In this document: in pieces, positions 46,399-56,399 of the stretch
Numbering within the stretch: the first letter of the stretch is position 1
Layout of the letters: the number at the start of each line of letters is the position of its first letter
NCBI GenBank assembly: GCA_021773095.1
Contig: JAJFKR010000026.1
Location: 1 to 64,000 of the forward strand
Reading direction: 5' to 3'
DNA: 64,000 nucleotides
From: Woeseiaceae bacterium
Lineage (GTDB): Bacteria; Pseudomonadota; Gammaproteobacteria; Steroidobacterales; Woeseiaceae
Translations under genes and position numbers: made by a program
Notes under the pieces: model-generated
Told to the model about the DNA's origin: nothing
Seen by the model: only the letters and a program-made list of their open reading frames with translations
Database searches by the model: none

Positions 46399-48996
46399 AT
46401 GTACGAGTGGCTATCCGCTTCACTGGATAATTCCGGGACAGTCGTCACCGCTAATCGGCGCTTTGCCCGGGTATTGGGCGATCACTATGCGAAGGAACAA
46501 CTGAGCGCCGGCATCAAGGCGTGGCGCAGCCCTCAGATTTACAACTGGCAGGACTGGCTCAGCATCTCGCTGAGCACCGCGCAGGATCAAGGAGGTTTGC
46601 CAACACGAATTAACGCGCAGCAAAGCCAGCTTCTGTGGGAGCGATGCCTGCGCAAGGATCTGGATGAGTCGGAAGCCGGTATGTCCGGGCTTATTCGATT
46701 GTCGCGAGAGACGTGGCAACGTCTGGCTGACTGGCAAGTGCCCATAACGGAGGTCGCCCGGTCAGCGCAAAGTGATGACCAGCGGCTTTTTGCGTCGGTG
46801 GCCGGTCGTTATCTGGGTATTTTGGAACGTGAGAACTGGGTCGATGATGCGGGACTTGGTGCGCTGGTACTCGACTGTGTCACCCATGGAAAAATCAACT
46901 TTCCTGGCCAGCATTGCTTCGTTGGCTTTGATCGCCAGCGACCCATTATTCTTGCTATTCAGGAAGCGCTGCAGGCGTCCGGCGTCGATATCAGCATCTC
47001 ACCGGAACCTCCACAGCATTCAAAGTGTTCATTGCAATCATTCGAAAACGCCACAGCGGAATTGAGATCGGCGGGTGCCTGGGCACGCAGGCGTGTCGAC
47101 GAGAATCCGGGTGCCCCGATAGCGATCATTGCGAACGGCCTCGACAAGGATGCCGAAGGCATTTCACGTCGCGTCCGTGAGGGCTTGACGCCGGGCTGGC
47201 AACACGATCATAAATCACTTTTTGATGCGTTGAATGTTTCGTATGGCCGCCGACTTTCCGACTACCCGGTGATCGCCGTTGCATTGTTGTTGCTGCGTTG
47301 GTTGGTAAAAGACCTGTCGTCAACGGATGTGGGTTTGCTGCTGCGTTCTCCGCTAACAGGGACTTCGATAGTTGCCGGACGGAGTCGACTGGAACTGCGG
47401 CTACGACAGTTGCCAGAGCGCCGCTGGTCGCCTTCAATGATCACGGCGGAATTACGCGGTCGGGATGACGAGGATAGCGTCAGCGACTGGTTGGGAATGC
47501 TGGCCGCTTTTAGCAAACGAAGACGAGAGTTGCCGCAGCAGGCACCACCCGCCGAATGGGTCGTTTTGGTCGACGAGATTTTGCGGGCACTGGCCTGGCC
47601 TGGCCAGGGGCCGCTGGACAGTACTGATTTTCAACTCATTAACCGCTGGCGCGAGCTACTGAATGAGTTCGCCCGACTTGGCCTGGTCAGTAAGAAAATG
47701 GCACCCGGTGCAGCTGTGGCCAGGCTCGAATTGATGGCGGGAGACACTATTTTTCAGCCCGAATCGACGGCCGCCGCTGTGCAATTGATGGGGCCACTCG
47801 AAGCATCCAGTGCACAATTCGATGCCCTTTGGGTAACAGGAGTCACGACTGGCAACTGGCCGCCTGCCGGTATGCCATCGGCATTGATATCGCGGCACTT
47901 GCAGCAAGACAACGATATGCCCGATTGCACCGCGGCCGATACTCTCCATTACGCCGAGAAAATGTTCGCACGTCTAATGTCTTGCAGTGAAAACGTCGTT
48001 TGCAGTTACGCGCTCACTGATGATGACGCGGAGCAAACAGCCAGTGATCTCTTGTCGCAATACGCGGAGACGACTGATATTTCGGCTGCCGATCCGGGCT
48101 GGTACGCGGCAACACTAACGACGAGAGCGAGCCTGCAAGCCGAGGAAGATGCTGTACCGCCAGTGACCGCTGAAGAAAGAATATCGGGCGGGGCCGGGAC
48201 CATTCAAAGTCAACTCAAGGATCCGGTCACTGCTTTTGTTCTTGGGCGGATGGGGGCCAGGGTGATCTACCCGCAAGCCGTCGGAATACCGGCACTGATG
48301 CGTGGCAACCTTATCCACGAGGCGTTCTATCAATTGTACATCGACTTACCGTCCAGCAGCACCATTCGTGGCTGGCAAGACAAAGAATTGGCGGATCGCA
48401 TTGAAGCTGCTGTGAATTTTGCGTTCGCGCGCCATGAGCGAAATGTCGATGCGGTCCTGCAGCAGCTTTTATTGCTGGAACGTCGGCGTATTGCCGAGTT
48501 AGTACGACAATTCGTTGCACTCGATAGCTCGCGCGATGAATTTCAGATCGCAGGTGTTGAGGGTAAATTCGAATTTGTTGCGGGACACATTCGACTGCCG
48601 CTGCGGTTTGATCGCATTGATAGCGTCGGTGGAGAGGCCGATGGGATCGCGATACTGGATTACAAAACCGGTTCCAGAAAACGCTTGCTCAACAGAAACC
48701 AGGAGGCCGATGAAATCCAGTTGTTCGTCTATGCCGCTGCGACGGAGGCACCGGTCTCGGCCCTGGCCCTCGTCAATGTGGACAGTAGAGAAATAGCATT
48801 TGACGGAGCCGGGCTGGGCTACACCGATGTCGATGCGTGGCCGGACTTGTTGCAGCAGATCAAAGGCGAGATTTTTGCAGCGTGCGAAAAAATGTCGAGT
48901 GGCGATGTACGAATCAATATCGAGCAGGGCATCACGGCCGCGAGGCCGTTGAACCTGCTGACCCGATATACGGAGCTGCGCCGTGACAATGGATGA
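46399..48996 (+). CDS. AddB-like PD-(D/E)XK nuclease family DNA repair protein
   Basis: 865 aa. The N-terminal two-thirds resembles an inactivated UvrD-type helicase (TANRRFARVL, WLSISLSTAQ, FVGFDRQRP, LLRSPLTG). The C-terminal nuclease domain has HEAFYQLY, RFDRIDSVGG, ILDYKTGSRKR and QLFVYAAA, giving Asp and Lys of the PD-(D/E)XK site. The segment that normally reads CPF-x-AF before the nuclease reads KDPVTAFVLGRMGAR here, so the first Fe-S Cys of AddB is missing, and no C-terminal Cys cluster is seen. It overlaps the AddA-like gene by 8 nt and probably forms an end-resection heterodimer with it. Confidence 0.85.
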   Translation: MYEWLSASLDNSGTVVTANRRFARVLGDHYAKEQLSAGIKAWRSPQIYNWQDWLSISLSTAQDQGGLPTRINAQQSQLLWERCLRKDLDESEAGMSGLIRLSRETWQRLADWQVPITEVARSAQSDDQRLFASVAGRYLGILERENWVDDAGLGALVLDCVTHGKINFPGQHCFVGFDRQRPIILAIQEALQASGVDISISPEPPQHSKCSLQSFENATAELRSAGAWARRRVDENPGAPIAIIANGLDKDAEGISRRVREGLTPGWQHDHKSLFDALNVSYGRRLSDYPVIAVALLLLRWLVKDLSSTDVGLLLRSPLTGTSIVAGRSRLELRLRQLPERRWSPSMITAELRGRDDEDSVSDWLGMLAAFSKRRRELPQQAPPAEWVVLVDEILRALAWPGQGPLDSTDFQLINRWRELLNEFARLGLVSKKMAPGAAVARLELMAGDTIFQPESTAAAVQLMGPLEASSAQFDALWVTGVTTGNWPPAGMPSALISRHLQQDNDMPDCTAADTLHYAEKMFARLMSCSENVVCSYALTDDDAEQTASDLLSQYAETTDISAADPGWYAATLTTRASLQAEEDAVPPVTAEERISGGAGTIQSQLKDPVTAFVLGRMGARVIYPQAVGIPALMRGNLIHEAFYQLYIDLPSSSTIRGWQDKELADRIEAAVNFAFARHERNVDAVLQQLLLLERRRIAELVRQFVALDSSRDEFQIAGVEGKFEFVAGHIRLPLRFDRIDSVGGEADGIAILDYKTGSRKRLLNRNQEADEIQLFVYAAATEAPVSALALVNVDSREIAFDGAGLGYTDVDAWPDLLQQIKGEIFAACEKMSSGDVRINIEQGITAARPLNLLTRYTELRRDNG

Positions 48997-51900
48997 GCAA
49001 CTCCTGCAGGACGACGTACAGGCACGTATCGACGCGCTCGACGTGACACGCTCATTCATCGTGCAGGCTCCTGCCGGGTCAGGCAAGACAGAACTCCTGA
49101 TTCAGCGCTATCTGAACCTGTTGTCGGTGGTCGAACACCCTGAGGAAGTCGTCGCCATTACATTTACGCGCAAAGCTGCAGCCGAAATGCAGTTGCGTGT
49201 ATTGGAAGCCTTACGGCGACGAAAGAGTGCCGATGAACCCGAAGCAGACCACGAGCGCAGGACCTACGAGCTCGCGGGTCAGGCATTAGAGAAAAGTGAG
49301 GCTCTGCAGTGGAATTTGATCGGCAATCCTCGCCGGATGCGTATCCTGACACTCGATGCATTGAACGCATCCATCGCGAGAGCAAAGCCATTGACTTCGC
49401 CGGGTACGGGTACTCGTGTGGTCGTCGGTGCGGAACTGCTGGCTATTCTCAAATCGGCATCGATAGCAACACTGGACTGGCTCGCCGAGAAGGGAGCGAT
49501 GCAGGTCGCCACGGTGGAGGTGCTGCGGCACGTCGATAACAACACCTGGTTGTACGCCTCGTACCTTTCGCAAATGTTGGCTACACGAGATCAATGGCTG
49601 CCATTTGTTGGCAGCGGATCAATGTCTGATTCGGATGCCCGGTTACTAAGGGAGAAATTCGAGGGGAGTCTCGAATTCGCCGTATCGAAACATCTGCTAA
49701 GGACCTCCGCCGGATTAAATACCAGTTTGTATGGCGACCTTTACGAGCTGCTCGACCACGCCGCAGTCAACATGATTGACTCGGGAGCGACCACCAGTCC
49801 CATTTGCGATCTCAAGGGAGTCGTACAGCCACCGGAGGCGACGGTCGCTGCAATGGGCCAGTGGCGGGGCATCGCCGAATTACTATTGACGCAAAAGGGC
49901 GATTTCCGAAAGAGGGTCGACAAGCGGCAGGGATTCCCGTCCGGCGATAAGCCACGTAAGGACAAGATGCATGCGTTACTTGAGACACTTGCAGACGACG
50001 TTGAACTGGCCGAGAGTTTGCACGGTGTGCTTTCTTTGCCGCCCATTCAGTACACCGATGAGCAATGGCAGGTCTTGCTGGCATTATTTCGTCTGTTGCC
50101 CCTGGCCGTTACTGAACTGAAACGGCTGTTTAACGAGCAGGGCATTGCTGATCACGTCGATATCGCGCTGAGTGCGGGCGCCGCCCTTGGGAGTGCGGAG
50201 AACCCGGGCGATATAGCGTTATTGCTCGACTATCAGGTGAAGCACTTACTGGTCGACGAGATGCAGGATACCTCGGCTGCGCAATATCGAATGCTGGAAA
50301 CGCTGACCGGTGGATGGGAACCGGATGACGGTCGCAGTCTCTATTGCGTCGGCGATCCGATGCAGTCGATTTATCGTTTCCGGAATGCAGAGGTTGGACA
50401 GTTCCTGCTGGCACAGAATTTCGGCATTGGCCACATCCGGCTCGAACCTCTGCTGCTGCGGCGTAATTTTCGCTCTGGCGAATGGCTGGTCGACTGGTTC
50501 AATACGGTGTTTCCAACCATTCTTGCCGCGACGGACGATCCATTGCGTGGCGCCGTCTCTTATTCTGAGGCAGTTCCGGTCGATCACCTAAAGGGGCAGG
50601 GGACTTGTGTCACGCATGCGGTGTTTGGTTCGGACACAGATGACGAAGCCAGACAAGGTTGCCGTGTAATAGCTGACACACTCGACGCAAATCCCGGCGA
50701 TGAGATGGCCGTCCTCGTCAGGGGCCGAACTCAATTGCCGCAACTGCTCGCTGAATTACGATCGGCCGAAATTCCCTACCAGGCCGTCGAGATCGATCGT
50801 TTGACTGATCTGCCGGAAATCATCGACGTGCTCGCATTGACTCGGGCGGCGGCCCATCGGGGCGATCGCATCGCATGGCTGGGCTTGCTGCGTGCTCCGT
50901 GGATTGGCTTACAGTGGTCTGATCTGCATGCCCTGGTCCGAAACGATACAAGCAGTACCGTTTGGGAGTTACTGCAGAGCGAAGAACGCTTGTGCGCTCT
51001 CTCTGATTATGGCCAACAAGCTATCAAGGCTTCGCTGGAGTCGCTGCAACAACTGACGGCACCACGACGTTCAGAGAGCCTGCGTGACCTGATCGAGCGT
51101 GTCTGGTTTGCGCTCGGTGGTCCTGGTGCGCTTGATGACGACTATGCGATTGAAAATGTTTACCGTTATCTGGACGTACTGGGTGGTCTGGAGCGGGCCG
51201 GAACCTTAATCGATGTCGGGGAACTGGAGTCGACTCTGGATCTGGAGCGCGTTTCGAATAACGACAACGCCCGCCTGCAAATTATGACCATGCATCGCGC
51301 GAAGGGACTGCAGTTCGATCACGTCCTGTTATTTGGCCTAGGCAGACAGCCGGGCAAAGGCGATCGTCGCGTCTTGTCCTGGTTCGATTTGCCGGCGCAA
51401 CACGGTACAGAGCAAAAGGTCATCAGCCCGGTTGGCCCACGTGCTGAGATCGATAATGATCCCGTGCATCGCTATATCGAACTAACAGAATCTCAAAAAG
51501 ATCGACACGAGCAGGCTCGTCTGCTGTACGTCGCCTGCACCCGCGCCAGAAAATCACTACACCTCATGGGGAATACGGCAGTCGCTGCCGATGGGGAATC
51601 GTTCAAGCCCGCCAGAAGCGACAGTTTGTTGCACTTGCTCTGGCCGGCCGTTTACACCGAATTTGCACGCCAGTTTGAAGGCGCTGATATCACCGTTGCC
51701 GATGCCGGATCGTCCGTTTGGGCCACACCCAAGTTACGGCGCTTCTCTGCACCGTGGACATTGCCGAAGGTCGCCTTGCTGTCGGGGCACGTGCCAGCAG
51801 TTGAAACCACTGATGCAGAAACCAAAGTAGAGTTTTACTGGGTCGGTAGCGACGCGCGAATTGCGGGCACGCTGGTTCACAGGTGGTTACAGCTTATTGC

Positions 51901-52360
51901 CGAAGAGAGTGGCGGCAAGCTGCATGCCGACGAATTGAATCTGCGCGATATCACATCCCGATGGCTGCGAGAAACCGGCATCAGTCCTGACGCAGCGGGG
52001 CCAATCCTGACTCGCGTTGAAAGCGCCGTAACCGCAATGTTAGGCGATGAGAAAGGCAACTGGATACTCGAAGGACGGGGCCATGCAGAGCTCGCGCTAA
52101 CAGGTGTTGTGGAGAATGAACTGGTATCCGTGGTTCTGGATCGGGTGCGGATTGATGACGAGGACACACACTGGATTATTGACTATAAAACCAGTTCACA
52201 CGAAGGCGGTAATCTTGAGGGATTCCTGCAAGTCGAAGCCGATCGGTATCATGCGCAATTGGCTCGATACGCATCAATTTACAAGGACTGGTCCAGAGCC
52301 AACGTCAAATGCGCATTGTACTTTCCGTTGTTACAAGCGTTTGTAGAGGTGCCGGTCTAG
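48989..52360 (+). CDS. AddA-like UvrD/Rep helicase-nuclease
   Basis: 1123 aa from the ATG at 48989 (a GTG lies two codons earlier). Superfamily 1 motifs are in order: Walker A in VQAPAGSGKTELLIQRY, Ia ITFTRKAAAEM, motif II LLVDEMQDTSAAQYRM, III CVGDPMQSIYRFRNAEV, IV LRRNFRS, V IMTMHRAKGLQFDHV and VI LLYVACTRARKSLHL. The C-terminal RecB-like nuclease contains IIDYKTSSHEGG and QLARYASIY. It unwinds and degrades DNA ends for recombinational repair. No recB, recC or recD is in the window. Its stop shares CTAG with convergent gspN. Confidence 0.93.
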   Translation: MDEQLLQDDVQARIDALDVTRSFIVQAPAGSGKTELLIQRYLNLLSVVEHPEEVVAITFTRKAAAEMQLRVLEALRRRKSADEPEADHERRTYELAGQALEKSEALQWNLIGNPRRMRILTLDALNASIARAKPLTSPGTGTRVVVGAELLAILKSASIATLDWLAEKGAMQVATVEVLRHVDNNTWLYASYLSQMLATRDQWLPFVGSGSMSDSDARLLREKFEGSLEFAVSKHLLRTSAGLNTSLYGDLYELLDHAAVNMIDSGATTSPICDLKGVVQPPEATVAAMGQWRGIAELLLTQKGDFRKRVDKRQGFPSGDKPRKDKMHALLETLADDVELAESLHGVLSLPPIQYTDEQWQVLLALFRLLPLAVTELKRLFNEQGIADHVDIALSAGAALGSAENPGDIALLLDYQVKHLLVDEMQDTSAAQYRMLETLTGGWEPDDGRSLYCVGDPMQSIYRFRNAEVGQFLLAQNFGIGHIRLEPLLLRRNFRSGEWLVDWFNTVFPTILAATDDPLRGAVSYSEAVPVDHLKGQGTCVTHAVFGSDTDDEARQGCRVIADTLDANPGDEMAVLVRGRTQLPQLLAELRSAEIPYQAVEIDRLTDLPEIIDVLALTRAAAHRGDRIAWLGLLRAPWIGLQWSDLHALVRNDTSSTVWELLQSEERLCALSDYGQQAIKASLESLQQLTAPRRSESLRDLIERVWFALGGPGALDDDYAIENVYRYLDVLGGLERAGTLIDVGELESTLDLERVSNNDNARLQIMTMHRAKGLQFDHVLLFGLGRQPGKGDRRVLSWFDLPAQHGTEQKVISPVGPRAEIDNDPVHRYIELTESQKDRHEQARLLYVACTRARKSLHLMGNTAVAADGESFKPARSDSLLHLLWPAVYTEFARQFEGADITVADAGSSVWATPKLRRFSAPWTLPKVALLSGHVPAVETTDAETKVEFYWVGSDARIAGTLVHRWLQLIAEESGGKLHADELNLRDITSRWLRETGISPDAAGPILTRVESAVTAMLGDEKGNWILEGRGHAELALTGVVENELVSVVLDRVRIDDEDTHWIIDYKTSSHEGGNLEGFLQVEADRYHAQLARYASIYKDWSRANVKCALYFPLLQAFVEVPV

Positions 52361-53103
52361 AGGACGCCTTCCTCGCTTAATTCTCGTTGCCCACGATCAT
52401 TGGCTGGTGGTAACCGCAGCAGTTGCTCGCGTAGCTCCTGCGGGGCTTCGGGTTTTGCACTTGCCAAAGCATAGAACTTGTACGATCGATCCTTCCTGAC
52501 TTCCAGACTACCTGCCATATCCAATACACCGTCAGTATCTTCGATGCTTGCGGCGATGCCATTATTTTGAGGGAAAAAGTCGGCCTCGTAGCCACCAATA
52601 GGCATCCGTCCGATCCCGGGGATAGGGATGACCAGGTTGTTGAGCTGTACTGTACCTTTGGCGGCGATGGTCCATCCATCGACAATATCAACCCGTTCGA
52701 ACGCCAGGTTCGCGCCGCCCTCCAATCCAGGCACACCAAAGGAGTCGGCAAATGACTCCAAGGGTAATGCCGCAGTCAAGTCTGACATATACAACGAGCC
52801 ATCGAATCCGACTTTAATGTCGGACACAAAAAAACCGGCCACTGGCGTAGCCTCGGCGCTGTAGGAAAGTTTGCCGGTCAAGAGCCGAAGTCCATGCAGA
52901 CTCCACTTGACGTCGCGCAAATAAATGCCATTCACAGCCGCTTCTTTTGCACTACCGTTCCAGACAGACCCCTTGATCCCGTTAATGCTTATTGCGGAAG
53001 GCACAAACCATCCGATCGCTACTCGAGCCGGGAACAGAATTATGAGTCCCAGTATCAAAGTAAGCACGAAGGCCGTAATAAGACCGCGTATCGAGCGAAT
53101 CAA
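52357..53103 (-). CDS. gspN: Type II secretion system protein N
   Basis: 248 aa, typical of GspN. One N-terminal TM helix (GLITAFVLTLILGLIILFPARVA) is followed by a beta-rich periplasmic domain: ISINGIKGSVWNGSAKEAAV (the GspN signature G-x-x-GSVWNG), GLRLLTGKLSYSAEAT and VDGWTIAAKGTVQLNNL. GspN is an accessory inner-membrane component of unclear function. It overlaps gspM by 4 nt and is the last gene of the operon. Confidence 0.88.
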   Translation of the reverse strand: MIRSIRGLITAFVLTLILGLIILFPARVAIGWFVPSAISINGIKGSVWNGSAKEAAVNGIYLRDVKWSLHGLRLLTGKLSYSAEATPVAGFFVSDIKVGFDGSLYMSDLTAALPLESFADSFGVPGLEGGANLAFERVDIVDGWTIAAKGTVQLNNLVIPIPGIGRMPIGGYEADFFPQNNGIAASIEDTDGVLDMAGSLEVRKDRSYKFYALASAKPEAPQELREQLLRLPPANDRGQRELSEEGVL

Positions 53104-53591
53104 AGAGCACGCTCCAGCGTCAGCGATGCATTAATGCGTCCCGGAGAAACCTGTGCTCCAACGGAGAGACTTCCCGACTGCACATGCATTGCATACTGCT
53201 CACTCAGATCACCGAGCCACACGACCAGCTCATCGAAGGCGACGTTTTCGAACTCAATACGAATTCCGTTACTGGTCGTTGGCTGGCTGCGTTTTCGGTA
53301 CCGGTCCAGTCCGCGGCTGCGCAGGGTCTGGTCAACGATTATGATGAGCGACTGCTGGTTGTTTGCCCGGGGAGTTGATGAAGCTCGCCCGCCATCAGCG
53401 ATCGATGCGCGAATCGGTCGCAACTGCGCGAGCGAGTACTCCCACTTCGCGACGTCTGTCTTGAGTTCAGTATGTTTCTTATCCAGCGGCGCCCACCCCA
53501 ATCCGTAGGCGAGCGCGAATAACCCGACAATGGCGCCAATGGACACGAACTGTCGTTCGCGACTATCCAGTGCGTCAAACCAGTCCTTCAC
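53100..53591 (-). CDS. gspM: Type II secretion system protein M
   Basis: 163 aa. MKDWFDALDSRERQFVSIGA then IVGLFALAYGLGWAPL (one TM helix) and a ferredoxin-like periplasmic domain (QSLIIIVDQTLRSRGLDRY, FDELVVWLGDLSEQYAMHV) are typical of GspM. It pairs with GspL in the inner-membrane assembly platform. It overlaps both gspL and gspN by 4 nt. Confidence 0.92.
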   Translation of the reverse strand: MKDWFDALDSRERQFVSIGAIVGLFALAYGLGWAPLDKKHTELKTDVAKWEYSLAQLRPIRASIADGGRASSTPRANNQQSLIIIVDQTLRSRGLDRYRKRSQPTTSNGIRIEFENVAFDELVVWLGDLSEQYAMHVQSGSLSVGAQVSPGRINASLTLERAL

Positions 53592-54841
53592 GAACCTGCC
53601 TCCCTGATTTGAATTCGGCCGTTTATTTTGTCAGCCACCTGCGCCGTCGACTGAATCGAGGCCTGGAATCGGCCGGACGCACTGATGGCCTTCTGAATAT
53701 TATCCAGCGTCGCGACGTCCGGAGCAGTGAGGCGTAAGTCGATCACACCGGCCCTGTAACTGATGGCCTCGATCGTGGCATCCGAATTAGCAGCAAGCGC
53801 TGCACCGAGCTCACGCAAGCTCGGCAAGAATACTTGTGGTGTGGCCGATACCCCGGCACCACGGCGTAACGACTCTACCGTTGCGACGGGATCGATTATT
53901 TCTCGCGTGTCGGCAGGCCGCAAGCGATGATATTCAGCATTGAATTGCGTTCGCAGTGTCACTTCATCCCGCGTTAGCTGGTAATAGCTGACGCCCTTCA
54001 TCGCCATCCCGACAAGCGCCAGTCCCAGCAACAGCAGGGCTGCGGTCTTCCAGGGTCGCAGCAGAGGTCCGTACTCGGTCTTCTTGCCGAAATTGCCTTG
54101 CAGGAGATTAATGCCGTGACCGGCGGCTACAGTGACCGCCAACTTGGGCAATACACCGTCGGGTAGTACGTTGACGTCAACGCTGTGCAGTTCGTGTCGT
54201 AATGCGATCCAGTCGTGCGAGAGATTTTCGTCTTGCTCGGCCGTGCAAAAGGCCAGCAAATGGCCCGGGTTCTCGCCATCCTCTTCCTGTGCTTCCCCCA
54301 GTTGCCCCGCAAGGACCAACACATCACTGGGCTTCACATCCTGCATACTGAATTCGGCATCGGCACCGTCATTGAACATGACAGTCCTGTCATCGACCAG
54401 TACCGAGAGGGTGCCCGGAATTTTCGCCAGGCCATGATTCTCTGCCGCCAATATTGCGGGCTCGATACCTGCATCGTTGAGCCTGTTCAGCCATCCCGAC
54501 ATATTCGCGTCCGAAACAACCGCTACAGGCAGCCGATTGTTTTGCTGGCGCTCGCCTGTCGCGAAATGCAGTTCGTCAACATCGTCGGCAAGGTTTTCTT
54601 CAAGCGCAAAAGGCAGCGCAGTACGGATTTTGGATATTGACCTTACCGGAATATTGACCGATGTCAGTAATACATCGGCCGCTGGAACAAGCGCGATTAC
54701 AGCAACATCACCTGCCGCCGCGGCCGCCTGCTCGAGGCTGCCACTCGACATCCCACTGCGACGAGTACCATTACTGTCAACCAGAACCCACTCGACCGGT
54801 TGGTCTTCAGCGGCTAGCCGTATGACAACGTACTCTGACAT
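53588..54841 (-). CDS. gspL: Type II secretion system protein L
   Basis: 417 aa from the ATG at 54841 (a TTG is two codons earlier). The N-terminal cytoplasmic actin-like domain (SISKIRTALPFALEENLADD, HFATGERQQ) binds the GspE ATPase; a TM helix (TAALLLLGLALVGMAMKGV, about 265-285) and a periplasmic domain with VFLPSLRELGAALAANSDAT follow. It anchors the secretion ATPase to the platform. gspE itself is not in this window. It overlaps gspM by 4 nt, but its ATG lies 3 nt beyond the gspK end. Confidence 0.93.
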   Translation of the reverse strand: MSEYVVIRLAAEDQPVEWVLVDSNGTRRSGMSSGSLEQAAAAAGDVAVIALVPAADVLLTSVNIPVRSISKIRTALPFALEENLADDVDELHFATGERQQNNRLPVAVVSDANMSGWLNRLNDAGIEPAILAAENHGLAKIPGTLSVLVDDRTVMFNDGADAEFSMQDVKPSDVLVLAGQLGEAQEEDGENPGHLLAFCTAEQDENLSHDWIALRHELHSVDVNVLPDGVLPKLAVTVAAGHGINLLQGNFGKKTEYGPLLRPWKTAALLLLGLALVGMAMKGVSYYQLTRDEVTLRTQFNAEYHRLRPADTREIIDPVATVESLRRGAGVSATPQVFLPSLRELGAALAANSDATIEAISYRAGVIDLRLTAPDVATLDNIQKAISASGRFQASIQSTAQVADKINGRIQIREAGS

Positions 54842-54843
54842 GC

Positions 54844-55788
54844 TCAAATGGTTCCCAGGCTGCGTAGAATTGTTATCACAGGGCCACCATCGGGCTCGCG
54901 CAACAACAAGCTGTAGTAGGTGACACGCACGGTATCAATCTGCACGACCGCCTTCAATTGAAAAAATCGACTGCTTCCCTCCAGGCGAAGCACTATCGCC
55001 GGATTCGTCACCAGCGTGCCGAAGGTCGCTTTGATGTCGTCGAAACCACTTTCTTCGCGCTGCGATATCAAGCTCTCAACGATACTTGCATCCATGTTGG
55101 CGTCAAGCGACTGCAATACGGCGGCGGTTGCGGTGTTTACATTGAGGGCCGTATCGACGCCTGGCAGTGCCGTTATGTGTGGCAACAATCGGTCAAAACT
55201 GGCCTTATCCATGCCCGCAAGCGCTGATAATTCCGTTACGTTCGAAAGCGAGCGATTAAAAGTCCGATACGGTGGTGTCAGACTGGTGTAGATAGAATCT
55301 TCCGCACCGTCCGGGAAACTCGCGTTCTGATCCGCATCGATCCAGTCGGCGGCCAAGCCGGCAATTCCTGGATCGATGTCCAAAATAACCAGCAGACGCT
55401 GGAACTGCTCGAGTCTCGCCTGATCAATATCACCGTTTCGGTCGATAAGATTATTGACATTGAAGCGTCCCTGAAGGTCCTCGAGCTTTCCGGTGACGGC
55501 ACCTTGTACGGAGTCGTTGTCGACCGGTAGTCCGGGCAATTCGCTCGCCCATAACTCTCCGAGGTGGTCCGTTTGCGTATCGATACTATCGTCACGAAGT
55601 ATGTTGCGAATCCAGGACTCGGCACCGAGTGCGACTTGCATCCCTTGCTCATGAAACAACAGTGACATCGTTCGGCGTACATCCAGCGCGTTGTTCCACG
55701 CAAGACCGGCCGCCAGAGAACCAGTTAACGCAGTGATCAGCATCGCCGTAATCAGGGCAACACCACGAGCTCTACGCACCGTGTTCAC
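54844..55788 (-). CDS. gspK: Type II secretion system minor pseudopilin K
   Basis: 314 aa. The prepilin-like N-terminus RRARGVALITAMLITALTGS lacks the Glu at position +5 found in other pilins, as is usual for GspK. The body contains GKLEDLQGRFNVNNLIDRNG, DWIDADQNASFPDGAEDSIY and helix-hairpin-helix-like repeats (NVTELSALAGMDKASFDRLL). It caps the pseudopilus tip with GspI and GspJ. It overlaps gspJ by 4 nt. Confidence 0.94.
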   Translation of the reverse strand: MNTVRRARGVALITAMLITALTGSLAAGLAWNNALDVRRTMSLLFHEQGMQVALGAESWIRNILRDDSIDTQTDHLGELWASELPGLPVDNDSVQGAVTGKLEDLQGRFNVNNLIDRNGDIDQARLEQFQRLLVILDIDPGIAGLAADWIDADQNASFPDGAEDSIYTSLTPPYRTFNRSLSNVTELSALAGMDKASFDRLLPHITALPGVDTALNVNTATAAVLQSLDANMDASIVESLISQREESGFDDIKATFGTLVTNPAIVLRLEGSSRFFQLKAVVQIDTVRVTYYSLLLREPDGGPVITILRSLGTI

Positions 55789-56399
55789 GATGCGACCTCG
55801 ATAATTCGACGGATCTCACCTTCACCTTCGAGCGTCAGGATGATTTCAACGGCACGTGGCCGCAAGCGCTCGGCCGACGCTCCCCGTACGCCGGCCGGTG
55901 GCCACTGATTGGTCTGATCACCGTTGTCCTGCAGGAGGCGGAATTCAAGACGCTCCACACCGCCAAGAATCTCAGTCGAAATTGCATTATTGGAAAAGGT
56001 CGAATCAAGGACGTTGTAGTACACGCGAAACAACTTGCCGTCTTCCAGCAAATAAACGCTGCGTTGCTGCGTACTTCTCGGCAGTCCCGCGGGGTTACTC
56101 CAGCCGCCATGTGTGACAGCGAGCGCGAAATCATTGGCCACCGACACCATGACAGCCGGCCTGTACGAATCACCGAGTTCGTGGCGTACCGGGCGAGGCG
56201 AGGCCGCCGCAAGATCGTTACTCAGATAACGCATCGTGCGTTGCACGGATTGCAATCGTTGCATTCGCTCGGTCAGCATATCGGCGTTAGCCAAAGTCTG
56301 GCCCAGAGACATGTAAGCGAGAATGGTCAGTACACCAAACACCACCATCGCCACGAGCACTTCGATTAATGTAAAACCTTTTGAACCGCGAAAGTTCAT
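55785..56399 (-). CDS. gspJ: Type II secretion system minor pseudopilin J
   Basis: 204 aa. The leader MNFRGSKG is cleaved before FTLIEVLVAMVVFGVL, with the +5 Glu. The body includes RMQRLQSVQRTMRYLSNDL, HGGWSNPAGLPRSTQQRSVY and LLQDNGDQTNQWPP, typical of GspJ. It forms the tip heterotrimer with GspI and GspK. It overlaps gspI and gspK by 4 nt each. Confidence 0.94.
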   Translation of the reverse strand: MNFRGSKGFTLIEVLVAMVVFGVLTILAYMSLGQTLANADMLTERMQRLQSVQRTMRYLSNDLAAASPRPVRHELGDSYRPAVMVSVANDFALAVTHGGWSNPAGLPRSTQQRSVYLLEDGKLFRVYYNVLDSTFSNNAISTEILGGVERLEFRLLQDNGDQTNQWPPAGVRGASAERLRPRAVEIILTLEGEGEIRRIIEVAS

